Shown here in pieces: positions 32,013 to 40,090 of a stretch of 56,885 bases of DNA. Origin of the DNA: an uncultured Eubacteriales bacterium (lineage in GTDB: Bacteria; Bacillota; Clostridia; Oscillospirales; CAG-272); assembly GCA_934394585.1 (NCBI GenBank), contig CAKRQU010000010.1, forward strand, positions 1-56,885, read 5' to 3'. The notes under the pieces were generated by a model. The model had not been told where the DNA came from and did not search any database. It saw only the letters and a program-made list of their open reading frames with translations. Position 1 is the first letter of the stretch, and each line of letters begins with the position of its first letter. The position numbers were made by a program, and so were the translations under genes.

Positions 32013-33638
32013 ATGAAAAAAATCATTGCTCTCATGCTTGCGGTAATTGTACTCGCGTGCGCTGTGGCAGGCTGTGGCGGCGGTTCCGAAAAGACCACCG
32101 AAAATTCCACTTCCGCCACCACCGTGGCTACAACCACGACTACCGCCGAGAAAACGACGGAAACTACCGCAACTACGGCAACAACAGAAACGACAACGGA
32201 GGCGACCACTACGGAAGCTACTACAGAAACAACTACGGTTGTAGTACCCGAACCGGAAATCAAAAATCCGATAGTACATATCACATTTGACGAGCTTTCG
32301 GATTCGCTCGTATTTTCCGATGATTCCGGAAACGGACATCATGCCACGGCAAGCAAATCGCTCAAACTCGTGGACGGCAGATTCGGCAAGGCTGTAAGCT
32401 TTGAGGAAATCGGTCAGCACGTGGAAATCCCCGATTCCGAAGATTTCAAATTTTCCAGAAATGACAGCTTTACTATAGATATATGGTTCCAGTGGAGCGG
32501 CAAAACCGCCGGCGGAAACTGGCCCTGCGTTATCCAGAAAGGTCTTGTACAGAAAAAGGATCTTTATAAATACGTAGGTTTCTGGGTGGCTTCCGGTGAT
32601 AAGAAGCTCAATCTCGGTATCACATCTTCAAATCCCGCAAGCAAATACAGCAACAACCCCGCAGGCGAGGCTGTAGGCACGGCATGGCATCATGCGATAG
32701 CTGTTCAGGATGCGGAAGCCGGAACAATCTGCTTCTACTACGACAATATGCTGGTATGCACGCTTCCCGCTATAGATGCTTCTTCTTCGGGATGCCCGTT
32801 TACCATAGGCTACAACGGTGACGACGGTCAGTTTGTGGGCGCTATCGACGAGCTGAATATCTATGATTATGCCGTAGATATGAGCGAAGTTTCCAGATCA
32901 GTGGACGATATGCTTTACAAAACTTATGAATACAAAAGCGAAAAAACAGGCAAAAGTGTAACGCTTCCTTACCGTGTATATCTTCCCAAAGGATATGAAA
33001 GCGCAAAGGCAGCCGAATACCCCGTGCTTCTTTTCCTTCACGGTTACGGCGAAATAGGAAATGACAATGAAAAGCAGATAAGAGTACTGGGCGGATCCAA
33101 TCTTCTGCTCGACAAGATGATGGCAAACGGAAGCTGCGTTATCATAGCTCCGCAGTGCAATGATCCCGCGGAATACAACTGGGTTCCGCTCAATCATGAA
33201 TGGAAAACAGGCTCACGCGAACTTACGGCAGAACCCACGATTTCTCTCGAGGCAGCTACGGCTCTTCTCAAAGACTATATAGCTGAGGGCAAAATAGATA
33301 CAAAGAGAGTTTATGTTTCAGGTATATCCATGGGCGGTTACGGCACATGGGAAATAATCGCACGCAATCCCGATCTTTTTGCAGCCGCTGTTCCTCTTTG
33401 CGGTGCAGGCATTCCTTCCAAGGCTGCCGATCTTAAGGATATGGCTATATGGGCTTTCCATGGTCTTTCCGATCCCACAGTCCCCGTAAGCGGAACACAG
33501 GATATGGAAAAAGCCGTAAAAGCCGCAGGCGGAACAAAATTCAAAGCTACATACTACTCCGGTGTGGGGCACAATGTATGGCCCTACGCTTATGCCGAGG
33601 CAGGACTTGTGGATTGGATTCTTTCCCAGTCGAAATAA
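32013..33638 (+). CDS. lipoprotein with LamG-like domain and C-terminal alpha/beta-hydrolase esterase
   Basis: The ATG at 32013 with AAGGATGGAG upstream is preferred to an in-frame codon at 31812, which would read through the promoter. The 541 residues begin with a lipoprotein signal (VAGCGGG, Cys near 19). A Thr-rich linker runs to about residue 80. The LamG/concanavalin-like domain (about 85-300) has HITFDELSDSLVFSDDSGNG and FYYDNMLVC. The esterase domain (about 315-541) has LLFLHGYGEIGN (oxyanion loop), nucleophile GISMGGYG and catalytic His in GVGHNVW. The closest known types are PHB-depolymerase or feruloyl-esterase-like carboxylesterases. It probably removes acyl groups from polysaccharides at the cell surface. 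Confidence 0.87.
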   Translation: MKKIIALMLAVIVLACAVAGCGGGSEKTTENSTSATTVATTTTTAEKTTETTATTATTETTTEATTTEATTETTTVVVPEPEIKNPIVHITFDELSDSLVFSDDSGNGHHATASKSLKLVDGRFGKAVSFEEIGQHVEIPDSEDFKFSRNDSFTIDIWFQWSGKTAGGNWPCVIQKGLVQKKDLYKYVGFWVASGDKKLNLGITSSNPASKYSNNPAGEAVGTAWHHAIAVQDAEAGTICFYYDNMLVCTLPAIDASSSGCPFTIGYNGDDGQFVGAIDELNIYDYAVDMSEVSRSVDDMLYKTYEYKSEKTGKSVTLPYRVYLPKGYESAKAAEYPVLLFLHGYGEIGNDNEKQIRVLGGSNLLLDKMMANGSCVIIAPQCNDPAEYNWVPLNHEWKTGSRELTAEPTISLEAATALLKDYIAEGKIDTKRVYVSGISMGGYGTWEIIARNPDLFAAAVPLCGAGIPSKAADLKDMAIWAFHGLSDPTVPVSGTQDMEKAVKAAGGTKFKATYYSGVGHNVWPYAYAEAGLVDWILSQSK

Positions 33639-33646
33639 AGTTTGGC

Positions 33647-33681
33647 AAAAAAAGCCTTCTCCTTTGCGAGAAGGCTTTTTT
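33647..33681 (+). terminator. terminator of the esterase gene
   Basis: GCCTTCTC-ctttgc-GAGAAGGC with A-run before and T-run after, 16 bases beyond the stop. Confidence 0.9.
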
Positions 33682-33690
33682 ATTGTCTAA

Positions 33691-33917
33691 AGAAAACCAC
33701 CCGCTGAGCGGGTGGTTCCAAAGAGGCTTTTGCCGATGAGCAATCCCGCCGTAGGCGGTGGCTCCTTTGTGTAAAGGGATGCGAAAAATAGTTGTTGTCG
33801 CATTTGCGACTGCGGTGCAAATTTTCAAATGTCAGACTTTTCAGAGGGCTTTCAGCCCTGCCGGTACCACGCCCTTACAGGGCTGTGCAAGCCACCGGCT
33901 TAGCCGGTGGTTATGAC
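33691..33917. mobile_element. MITE-like element with hairpin ends (IS200/IS605-like)
   Basis: About 225 bases, bounded by AACCACCCGC-tga-GCGGGTGGTT (33695-33717) and CCACCGGC-tta-GCCGGTGG (33892-33910), both foldable and subterminal. The interior has further hairpins (GGGCTttcAGCCC, GCCCTtacAGGGC, GTCGCatttGCGAC) and no coding frame. Palindromic subterminal ends without inverted terminal repeats are the hallmark of IS200/IS605-type elements and the small elements they mobilise. No TnpA or TnpB gene is in the window. The assignment to that family is tentative; this element is unlike the ~420-base core. Confidence 0.45.
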
Positions 33918-33920
33918 TTA

Positions 33921-34352
33921 TTACTTGTCGTAAAGCGATTCGTATTTCTGCTTTTCCTTTGCCTTCTTTGCCGAGGAGGAGCGTATCGCCAGCGTTATCG
34001 CCGCGACTATAATGTATATCAGTCCCACTGTAGCCGTGAGCGTGAGCACGCCGCTGCCTCTGCTCGTAACTCCCGCCATATAAACGAAAAGCACAAAGCT
34101 GCCTATACTGAGCACGAAGTGCAGACTTACGCGCAAAAGCATCGCCTGAATGAATTTTGCTTTCAGCACAAGCGAAATAAGCGCAGTGAGAAGCGAAAAA
34201 ACAAATATGGCTGCAAATGTTTCACTGCGGAAAGAAATATCGTTTATTCCGTCTTTTCCCGCGAGGAGCGTTGCCCCTATCCAAAGCACAAGCGTGGTGA
34301 ACATAAATGTCACTCCCGCGCCGCATATTATATATTTGATTATTTTTTTCAT
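33921..34352 (-). CDS. four-helix membrane protein, DUF3021-like
   Basis: 143 residues with hydrophobic segments at about 8-30, 44-66, 73-95 and 100-122, and a Lys-rich C-terminal tail. Size, four-helix plan and the segment FSLLTALISLVLKAKFIQA with LHFVLS resemble DUF3021 proteins, which often accompany LytTR regulators; no LytTR gene is next to it here. Function unknown. The start has GAGGAAGAA upstream, and a promoter is at 34383-34411. Confidence 0.65.
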   Translation of the reverse strand: MKKIIKYIICGAGVTFMFTTLVLWIGATLLAGKDGINDISFRSETFAAIFVFSLLTALISLVLKAKFIQAMLLRVSLHFVLSIGSFVLFVYMAGVTSRGSGVLTLTATVGLIYIIVAAITLAIRSSSAKKAKEKQKYESLYDK

Positions 34353-34382
34353 TTTTTCTTCCTCTGTTTGCTTTTTTCTTTT

Positions 34383-34411
34383 ATATTATCACATTTTCAC
34401 GCGTTATTCAA
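34383..34411 (-). promoter_or_regulatory. promoter of the DUF3021-like gene
   Basis: Minus-strand TTGAAT (34411-34406), 17-base spacer, TAATAT (34388-34383), about 30 bases before the start codon. Confidence 0.65.
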
Positions 34412-34527
34412 GAAAAATTTTTTGCGCCGGAAAAAATAAAAGGCTTTTTTCGGAAAAATGTGTAACTTTTTTCTTTCTTACGGTACTAACCCACAGAAAA
34501 AGCAAAAAAAACGGAGGCATTTACGAA

Positions 34528-35388
34528 ATGAAACCTTTTGTAATACTGACAGATTCTTCCGCAGATCTTACAGCGGAAATGAAAGCGGAACTCGGAGTAA
34601 AAATAGTACCTCTCACAGTTCAGATCGACGGCGAAAAACCGATAAGCAATGAAGACCTCGACATAAGATATTTTTATGATTGCTTAAAAGAAGGCAAACG
34701 CGCAAAAACCGCGGCAGTAAATCCCGCTGTGGCAACGGAAGTTATGGAGCGCGAAGTCCTCGCGGGAAATGATGTACTTTTCCTCTGCTTCTCATCAAAT
34801 CTTTCTTCCACATATAATATAAGCGCTCTCGCGGCTGCGGATCTTTCGGAAAAATATCCCGAAAGCAAGATTATCGTGATTGATACTCTTTGCGAATCCT
34901 TTGGTCTTGCTCTGCTTGTAAATCTTTGCGTGGAAAAGGCAAACGAAGGCAAAACAATAGAAGAAGTAGCCGAATTTGCCGAGGAAACAAAAGCACATAT
35001 CGCTCACTGGTTTACCGTGGACGATCTGAATCATCTCCGTCGCGGCGGCAGAGTTTCCGCAGCGAAAGCGGTAGTGGGCACCATGCTCGGCATAAAGCCC
35101 GTACTTCACATGAGCGACGACGGCAAACTCATCCCCATGTACAATGCGCGCGGCAGAAAAGCTTCCATGAAGATGCTGGTGGAAAAGACGATAGAAAATG
35201 CCCGCGATTTTGAAAATCAGATAATATTTGTAAATCACGCCGACAGTTCCGAAGACGCTGAAAAGCTGAAAGAAATGCTTCTCGAAGCGGGTGCCAAGGA
35301 TGTCCGCATGGGCGAAATAGGTCCCGTGGTCGGCGCACATTGCGGCAGAGGTACGCTTGCCGTTTACAGCATCTGCGAAACAAGATAA
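34528..35388 (+). CDS. DegV family fatty acid-binding protein (FakB-like)
   Basis: 286 residues from the ATG at 34528, which has GGAGG 10 bases upstream. The fold is recognisable from FVILTDSSADLTAEM at the N-terminus, LCFSSNLSSTYNIS, TVDDLNHLRRGGRVSAAKA (the DegV signature) and VGAHCGRGTLAV at the end. DegV/FakB proteins hold a fatty acid and present it to the kinase FakA, which phosphorylates the carboxyl group for phospholipid synthesis. The next gene, 18 bases on, is a FakA homologue, which strongly supports this role. Chain specificity cannot be judged. Confidence 0.92.
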   Translation: MKPFVILTDSSADLTAEMKAELGVKIVPLTVQIDGEKPISNEDLDIRYFYDCLKEGKRAKTAAVNPAVATEVMEREVLAGNDVLFLCFSSNLSSTYNISALAAADLSEKYPESKIIVIDTLCESFGLALLVNLCVEKANEGKTIEEVAEFAEETKAHIAHWFTVDDLNHLRRGGRVSAAKAVVGTMLGIKPVLHMSDDGKLIPMYNARGRKASMKMLVEKTIENARDFENQIIFVNHADSSEDAEKLKEMLLEAGAKDVRMGEIGPVVGAHCGRGTLAVYSICETR

Positions 35389-35406
35389 ACCGAAAGGAAT
35401 TTTACT

Positions 35407-37026
35407 ATGAATATCACAGGCATATCCTTCCGCGATATGGTAATATCGGCGGCAAACGCGCTGGAAAACAATAAAGAAGAAATAAACAATCTGAATGTAT
35501 ATCCCGTTCCGGACGGCGATACGGGCGCCAATATGAGCATGACCATGTGCACGGCACGCACGAGTCTGGGCGATTTCGACGGAAATCTTTCCGATTGCGC
35601 CAAAAATGTGGCTGATATGACGCTCATGTCCGCGCGCGGCAATTCCGGCGTTATACTCGCCATGTTTTTCCGCGGAATGTCAAAAGCTTTTGCCGGACTG
35701 GAGGAAGCCGATTCCGTACAGGTGGCAAACGCGCTGAAAGCGGGCGTTTCCGAAGCCTATAAAGCGGTGATGACGCCTACCGAGGGCACTATTCTCACGG
35801 TAATGCGCGTATGCGCGGAAAAAGCAGCCGAAAAAGCCGAGGCTGTCGGTTTTGACGATATGGAAAAGTTTTTCGGCTATGTAATAAAAGAGGGCGTAGA
35901 TATACTGAACAGAACTCCCGATCTGCTCCCGATACTCAAGCAGGCAAATGTAGTGGACGCGGGCGGCAGAGGATTTGTAATAATGCTTCAGGGCATGCTT
36001 GCCGCATTGCAGAATCATCCCATAGCATACATGGGCGACGAAAACGCAGTCAAAACCGCAGCAAAAGCGGATTTTGCGGAATTTTCCGGTGAAAGCATAG
36101 AATTTATGTATTGCACGGAGTGCATAGTGAAAAAAAGCGCGGAATACCGCGGCGAAGACACTGCGCGCGAGCTTTACAAAACACTTCTTCCTCTCGGAAA
36201 CAGCATGGTTTTCGTAGATGACGAAAACCTGATAAAGCTTCATATACACACAAATGAGCCGGGCACCGTGCTCACATCCGCACTGCGTTTCGGTACGCTG
36301 ATGACTGTAAAAGTAGAAAATATGCTCAAGCAGCATTCTTCTCTCGCCGCCATTCCCGAAACACCGGCAAAAACGAAGAAATACGGTTTTGTATGTGTCT
36401 GCAACGGCGACGGCATACGCGATGTTTTCTCCGATCTCGGCGTGGACGGATTTGTCATAGGCGGTCAGTCCATGAATCCCAGTACAGAGCAGATTATAGA
36501 AGCCGCAAATAAACTCGGCGCGGAAAATATATTCATTCTCCCGAATAACAAAAATGTATATCTCGTGGCGGAGCAGGCTGCGGAAAAGCTCGGTAAGGGC
36601 GCTTTCGTTATACATTCGAGATCGATCCCCGCAGGCATTTCCGCCATGATGAATTTCGATTCCGAAGCTTCGCCCGAGGAAAATTTCGAAGCCATGACAG
36701 CGGCGCTTTCCGCCGTGAAATCCGTTACGGTGACACGCGCGGTGCGCGATTGCGATATAGACGGGCTGAAAATAGATAAAGACGACTATATGGGGCTTAT
36801 CGACGGGAAAATAAAATGCAGCGCGAAAAGCGGCACCGAATGTATAGAAAAGCTGGCGCACGAGCTTTCTTCCTCTGACAATTTCACCGTATTTTACGGC
36901 GGCGATGTAAGCGAGGACGAAGCCTCCGTGGCATGCGGCGTAATAGAGCGCGTCATCCCCGACGCGGAAGTAAATCTCCTTTCCGGAGGTCAGCCTCTCT
37001 ATGATTATATAATCATGGCGGGCTGA
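35407..37026 (+). CDS. fakA: fatty acid kinase FakA-like (DAK2 domain, YloV family)
   Basis: 539 residues. The N-terminal DAK phosphatase/kinase (Dak2) domain covers about 8-200, with NVYPVPDGDTGANMSMTM (metal and ATP site), ARGNSGVILAMFFRGM and VVDAGGRGFVIMLQGML. The C-terminal half (about 215-539) is the DegV-like/DAK2-associated region, with KLHIHTNEPG and ILPNNKNVYLVAEQA. In known systems FakA uses ATP to make acyl-phosphate from a fatty acid bound to FakB. It is encoded right behind the FakB-like gene as an operon, with AAAGGAA before the ATG. Confidence 0.93.
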   Translation: MNITGISFRDMVISAANALENNKEEINNLNVYPVPDGDTGANMSMTMCTARTSLGDFDGNLSDCAKNVADMTLMSARGNSGVILAMFFRGMSKAFAGLEEADSVQVANALKAGVSEAYKAVMTPTEGTILTVMRVCAEKAAEKAEAVGFDDMEKFFGYVIKEGVDILNRTPDLLPILKQANVVDAGGRGFVIMLQGMLAALQNHPIAYMGDENAVKTAAKADFAEFSGESIEFMYCTECIVKKSAEYRGEDTARELYKTLLPLGNSMVFVDDENLIKLHIHTNEPGTVLTSALRFGTLMTVKVENMLKQHSSLAAIPETPAKTKKYGFVCVCNGDGIRDVFSDLGVDGFVIGGQSMNPSTEQIIEAANKLGAENIFILPNNKNVYLVAEQAAEKLGKGAFVIHSRSIPAGISAMMNFDSEASPEENFEAMTAALSAVKSVTVTRAVRDCDIDGLKIDKDDYMGLIDGKIKCSAKSGTECIEKLAHELSSSDNFTVFYGGDVSEDEASVACGVIERVIPDAEVNLLSGGQPLYDYIIMAG

Positions 37027-37069
37027 TAAAATAAGCTATTTCCATCTCCTTTTCATTTTTTAGGAAGGG

Positions 37070-37100
37070 CGCGGCAGGCAAAACTGCCGCGTTTTTCTTT
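37070..37100 (+). terminator. terminator of the fakB-fakA operon
   Basis: CGCGGCAG-gcaaaa-CTGCCGCG followed by TTTTTCTTTTC, 43 bases beyond the stop. Confidence 0.85.
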
Positions 37101-37984
37101 TCTTTTAAAGAAAAGAAGGGAAAAGAAGCGGGCGGCATTTGCCGCCCGTGCTCGTTTTTCTTTGGGTAAAGAAACAAAAAGTTACTTTCCTTTACGAAGG
37201 AAACGCGGGTGTACTTTTCTGTGAAGAAAAGTACCAAAAGTCAAAAAGAGGAAAGTATTCCTCTTTTGAACTCTTTCTTTGTCGCCTCGCGGCGACCGGT
37301 GCGAACATACTGCCCCGACAGTCCGACCATAGACTAAACCGTAAGTATGGTTCAGACCCCCCGCTTAACACGGACTTTAGTCTGTTCTGACTTAATTTTT
37401 AGTTGCCCCAACTCGATGTCCATCAAAACATGCTCGATTTGGTGGAGTTTAGCCTACAGTGGGAAGTGTTGCTGAACTTTCGGCGTGGCACCAACCCGCC
37501 CCGTCGAATCTGCTCGCTTTTTGCGGCGTACTGTGTTCGCACGCGCGGTATGGCTGATAATATGCGGAGAGATGAACATAAATATTTTTGATTTGCTATA
37601 TATAGCACATACTTGCCGCGCATTGCTTCCTGCGGCTAACTCGACGGGGTGCGAGGTAGTTTGCAAAGGAGGGCGAGGAGCCTTCCTTTGATGACTTTTC
37701 CCGCGCTTTTTGTCAGTAAAAAGCGCGACCACCGCTACGGGCGACTGCGGTCGCCCGCCATCTCTCCTGTGGGAGGAGAACAATCCCTCAGTCATGGCTG
37801 CGCCATGCCAGCTCCGACCCTTTCTCGGCGAAGCCAAGCAACGTGCTTCGCACATTGCTTAATTCCCTGCACAGAGGAGCCGAAAAAGTGGTTTATTCCC
37901 TTGCACAAGGGAACTTTTTTGGTACTTTTGGTCACGCAAAAGTACACCCTTTTCTTTGGGCTAAGAGAAACACAATAATCCGTA
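37101..37984. repeat. repeat island D between convergent fakA and ABC transporter genes
   Basis: On the left lies GGGCGGC-att-t-GCCGCCC (about 37130-37146), a GC-rich hairpin followed by a T-rich tract, and GTACTTTTC-tgtgaa-GAAAAGTAC. The core in minus orientation follows (37243-37695). Next are CGCGCTTTTT-gtcag-taAAAAGCGCG (about 37704-37728), a hairpin with GGGCGAC-tgcg-GTCGCCC (37739-37756), and the module with GCAAcGTGCttcGCACaTTGC (37763-37900). GTACTTTT-ggtcacgc-AAAAGTAC lies near 37920-37944. No gene is called. Confidence 0.9.
37243..37695 (-). repeat. dispersed repeat core / candidate structured ncRNA with intact terminator (copy D)
   Basis: The 453-base form with the uninterrupted terminator AAAGAGGAA-tact-TTCCTCTTTTT at its 3' end (37243-37266), so it is the best example of the complete unit. 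First hairpin near 37665-37689. AGACTAAA pairs perfectly with TTTAGTCT, and the GCGA tetraloop hairpin is intact. GCTAT-at-ATAGC is present. A few positions differ from the other copies (AACTCG for GACTCG, CCGGTCGCC for CGAGTCGCC). Confidence 0.82.
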
Positions 37985-38029
37985 AAAAACAAAATCGCGG
38001 GAAATCCATGCCTCGGATTTCCCGCGATT
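37985..38029 (-). terminator. terminator of the ABC exporter operon
   Basis: 15-bp stem AATCGCGGGAAATCC / GGATTTCCCGCGATT (37993-38007 and 38015-38029), with a T-run on the minus strand, 16 bases beyond the stop. Confidence 0.9.
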
Positions 38030-38044
38030 ACTTTTTACATGCCT

Positions 38045-40090
38045 TTATTCAAGCTCGAATGCGCCCGTATAAAGCTGATAGTATACGCCTTTTTCGGCGA
38101 TCAGCTTTTCGTGGTTGCCGCGCTCTATTATCCTGCCGTGGTCGAGCACCATTATCACATCGGAATTCATTACCGTGGAAAGTCGGTGCGCGATGACAAA
38201 TACTGTTCTGCCCTCCATCAGCTTATCCATGCCGCGCTGAACTATCGCTTCCGTGCGCGTATCTATGGACGATGTGGCTTCGTCGAGTATCATTACGGGA
38301 GGATCGGCTACAGCCGCACGCGCTATCGCTATGAGCTGGCGCTGTCCCTGCGAGAGGTTTGCACCGTTTCCGGAAAGCTCCGTATTATAGCCTTGCGGCA
38401 GACGTGAAATGAAATCATCGGCGCCTGCGAGCTTTGCCGCCTCCATGCATTCCTCATCGGTGGCGTCGAGCCTGCCGTAACGTATATTATCCATTACACT
38501 GCCGGTGAAAAGATTTGTATCCTGCAATACTATGCCGAGGCTTCGGCGCAGATCGCTTTTCTTTATCTTGTTTATATTTATGCCGTCATAACGGATTTTT
38601 CCGTCCGCTATATCATAAAATCTGTTCAGCAGATTTGTTATTGTGGTTTTGCCGGCACCCGTAGCGCCTACGAAAGCAACTTTTTGTCCCGGCTCCGCAT
38701 AAACCGTGATATCATGCAGGACAGGCTTGTTTTCTTCATAGCCGAAATCCACATCAAACATACGCACATCTCCCGCGAGAGGCGTATATGTGAGCGAACC
38801 GTCGCCGTGCGGATGTTTCCATGCCCATTTGCCCGTTCGCTCCGTCGTTTCCACGATATTTCCGTTTTCATCGTATCTGCAATTTACCAGCGTGACATAA
38901 CCGTCGTCAGGCTCGGGCTTTTCATCCATCAGCGAGAATACACGCTCTGCGCCCGCCATGCCCATTACTATGGAATTTATCTGCTGGGAAAGCTGGTTTA
39001 TATTTCCCGTAAACTGCTTTGTCATATTCAGAAAAGGAATGATAATATCTATTGAAAAGGCGAGTGCCAGCAGACTGCCGCCCTGTATAAGACCGCGCAT
39101 ACTGGGATTTGCCGCGCCGAGCGTGATGAAAAGTCCGCCTGCCACTGCGCATATTACATACAGCACATTGCCGATATTCATTATTATCGGACCGAGTATG
39201 TTTGCGTAGGCATGAGCTTTTTTGCTGTCCTCGTAAAGCTCGTCGTTTATTTTGTCAAAATCTTTTTCGGCATCGCGCTCGTGGCAGAAAACTTTGATTA
39301 CTTTCTGTCCGTTCATCATTTCCTGTATGTAGCCTTCGCATTTTGCCACGGATTTCTGATTGCGTACAAAGTATTTTGCACTGCCGCCGCCGATTTTTTT
39401 CGATACGAAAGCCATTATCACTATGCCGAGCATGATGACGAGCGTCATCGGTATGCTGTACCAGAGCATGATGAAAAATACGGTGAGTACTATCACAGCC
39501 GACTGGAGCATCTGCGGGAATGAACGCGAAACCAATTCGCGGAGCGTATCGATATCGTTTGTATAATAGCTCATTATATCGCCGTGCTTATGCGTATCGA
39601 AATATTTTATCGGGAGATTCTGCATCCCGTTGAACATTTTGCGGCGCATTTTGTCGAGAAAGCCCTGGGTTATTTTCGCCATGAGCTGCGACTGTACGGT
39701 GATGAATATGATGGAAAGCACATACAGCGCGATGAGCACGCCGACTACGGGGAGTATTTCCGCTTTTGCCGCCGCCCATCTCTCGGAAAGAAATGCGCCG
39801 TTTGCCTTTACCCATTCAAGGGAAACAATCCCGCTCTGCGGAACGCCTGCCGCTTCTTTTATTATGTTTATGTGATCGCCGATAATGGCGAAAACCTTTT
39901 GCATGAATATGGAGGGGACAGAGGAAACCAGCGCCGTGAGCACCGTGCATGCAGCCGCTATCGGAACGAGTACGGGATAAGCGGCGAAAAGCATTTTCAG
40001 TACGCGAGAAAGCAGCTTCATATCCATTCTGCGCTTTTTCGGCATGCCTGCGGGCGCGCCGGAAATATTGTTTTGCTTTTTATTCTTCAT
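38045..40090 (-). CDS. ABC exporter subunit with intact catalytic site (heterodimer partner 2)
   Basis: 681 residues: a charged N-terminal stretch, six transmembrane helices (about 35-400), then a nucleotide-binding domain. Walker A is GATGAGKTT, the signature LSQGQRQL and Walker B MILDEATSSID with the catalytic Glu; the switch His is in VIAHRLS. An insert of about 45 residues (YDENGNIVETTERTGKWAWK) joins the membrane and ATPase parts, as in many clostridial exporters of this type. It overlaps the upstream partner gene by 11 bases. The pair forms a heterodimer of the multidrug/lipid exporter class; the substrate is unknown. Confidence 0.93.
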   Translation of the reverse strand: MKNKKQNNISGAPAGMPKKRRMDMKLLSRVLKMLFAAYPVLVPIAAACTVLTALVSSVPSIFMQKVFAIIGDHINIIKEAAGVPQSGIVSLEWVKANGAFLSERWAAAKAEILPVVGVLIALYVLSIIFITVQSQLMAKITQGFLDKMRRKMFNGMQNLPIKYFDTHKHGDIMSYYTNDIDTLRELVSRSFPQMLQSAVIVLTVFFIMLWYSIPMTLVIMLGIVIMAFVSKKIGGGSAKYFVRNQKSVAKCEGYIQEMMNGQKVIKVFCHERDAEKDFDKINDELYEDSKKAHAYANILGPIIMNIGNVLYVICAVAGGLFITLGAANPSMRGLIQGGSLLALAFSIDIIIPFLNMTKQFTGNINQLSQQINSIVMGMAGAERVFSLMDEKPEPDDGYVTLVNCRYDENGNIVETTERTGKWAWKHPHGDGSLTYTPLAGDVRMFDVDFGYEENKPVLHDITVYAEPGQKVAFVGATGAGKTTITNLLNRFYDIADGKIRYDGININKIKKSDLRRSLGIVLQDTNLFTGSVMDNIRYGRLDATDEECMEAAKLAGADDFISRLPQGYNTELSGNGANLSQGQRQLIAIARAAVADPPVMILDEATSSIDTRTEAIVQRGMDKLMEGRTVFVIAHRLSTVMNSDVIMVLDHGRIIERGNHEKLIAEKGVYYQLYTGAFELE

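Noticed and set aside
32001..32290. Open frames on both strands opposite the Thr-rich linkers (also at 11132-11877 and 43230-43679)
   Set aside because: They are mirror images of low-complexity ACN codons (Val/Ala or Gly/Arg rich) without ribosome-binding sites.
34150..34527. N-terminal extension of the DegV-like protein
   Set aside because: The extra 126 codons overlap the divergent membrane-protein gene and its promoter; the ATG at 34528 has a strong GGAGG and begins the known fold.
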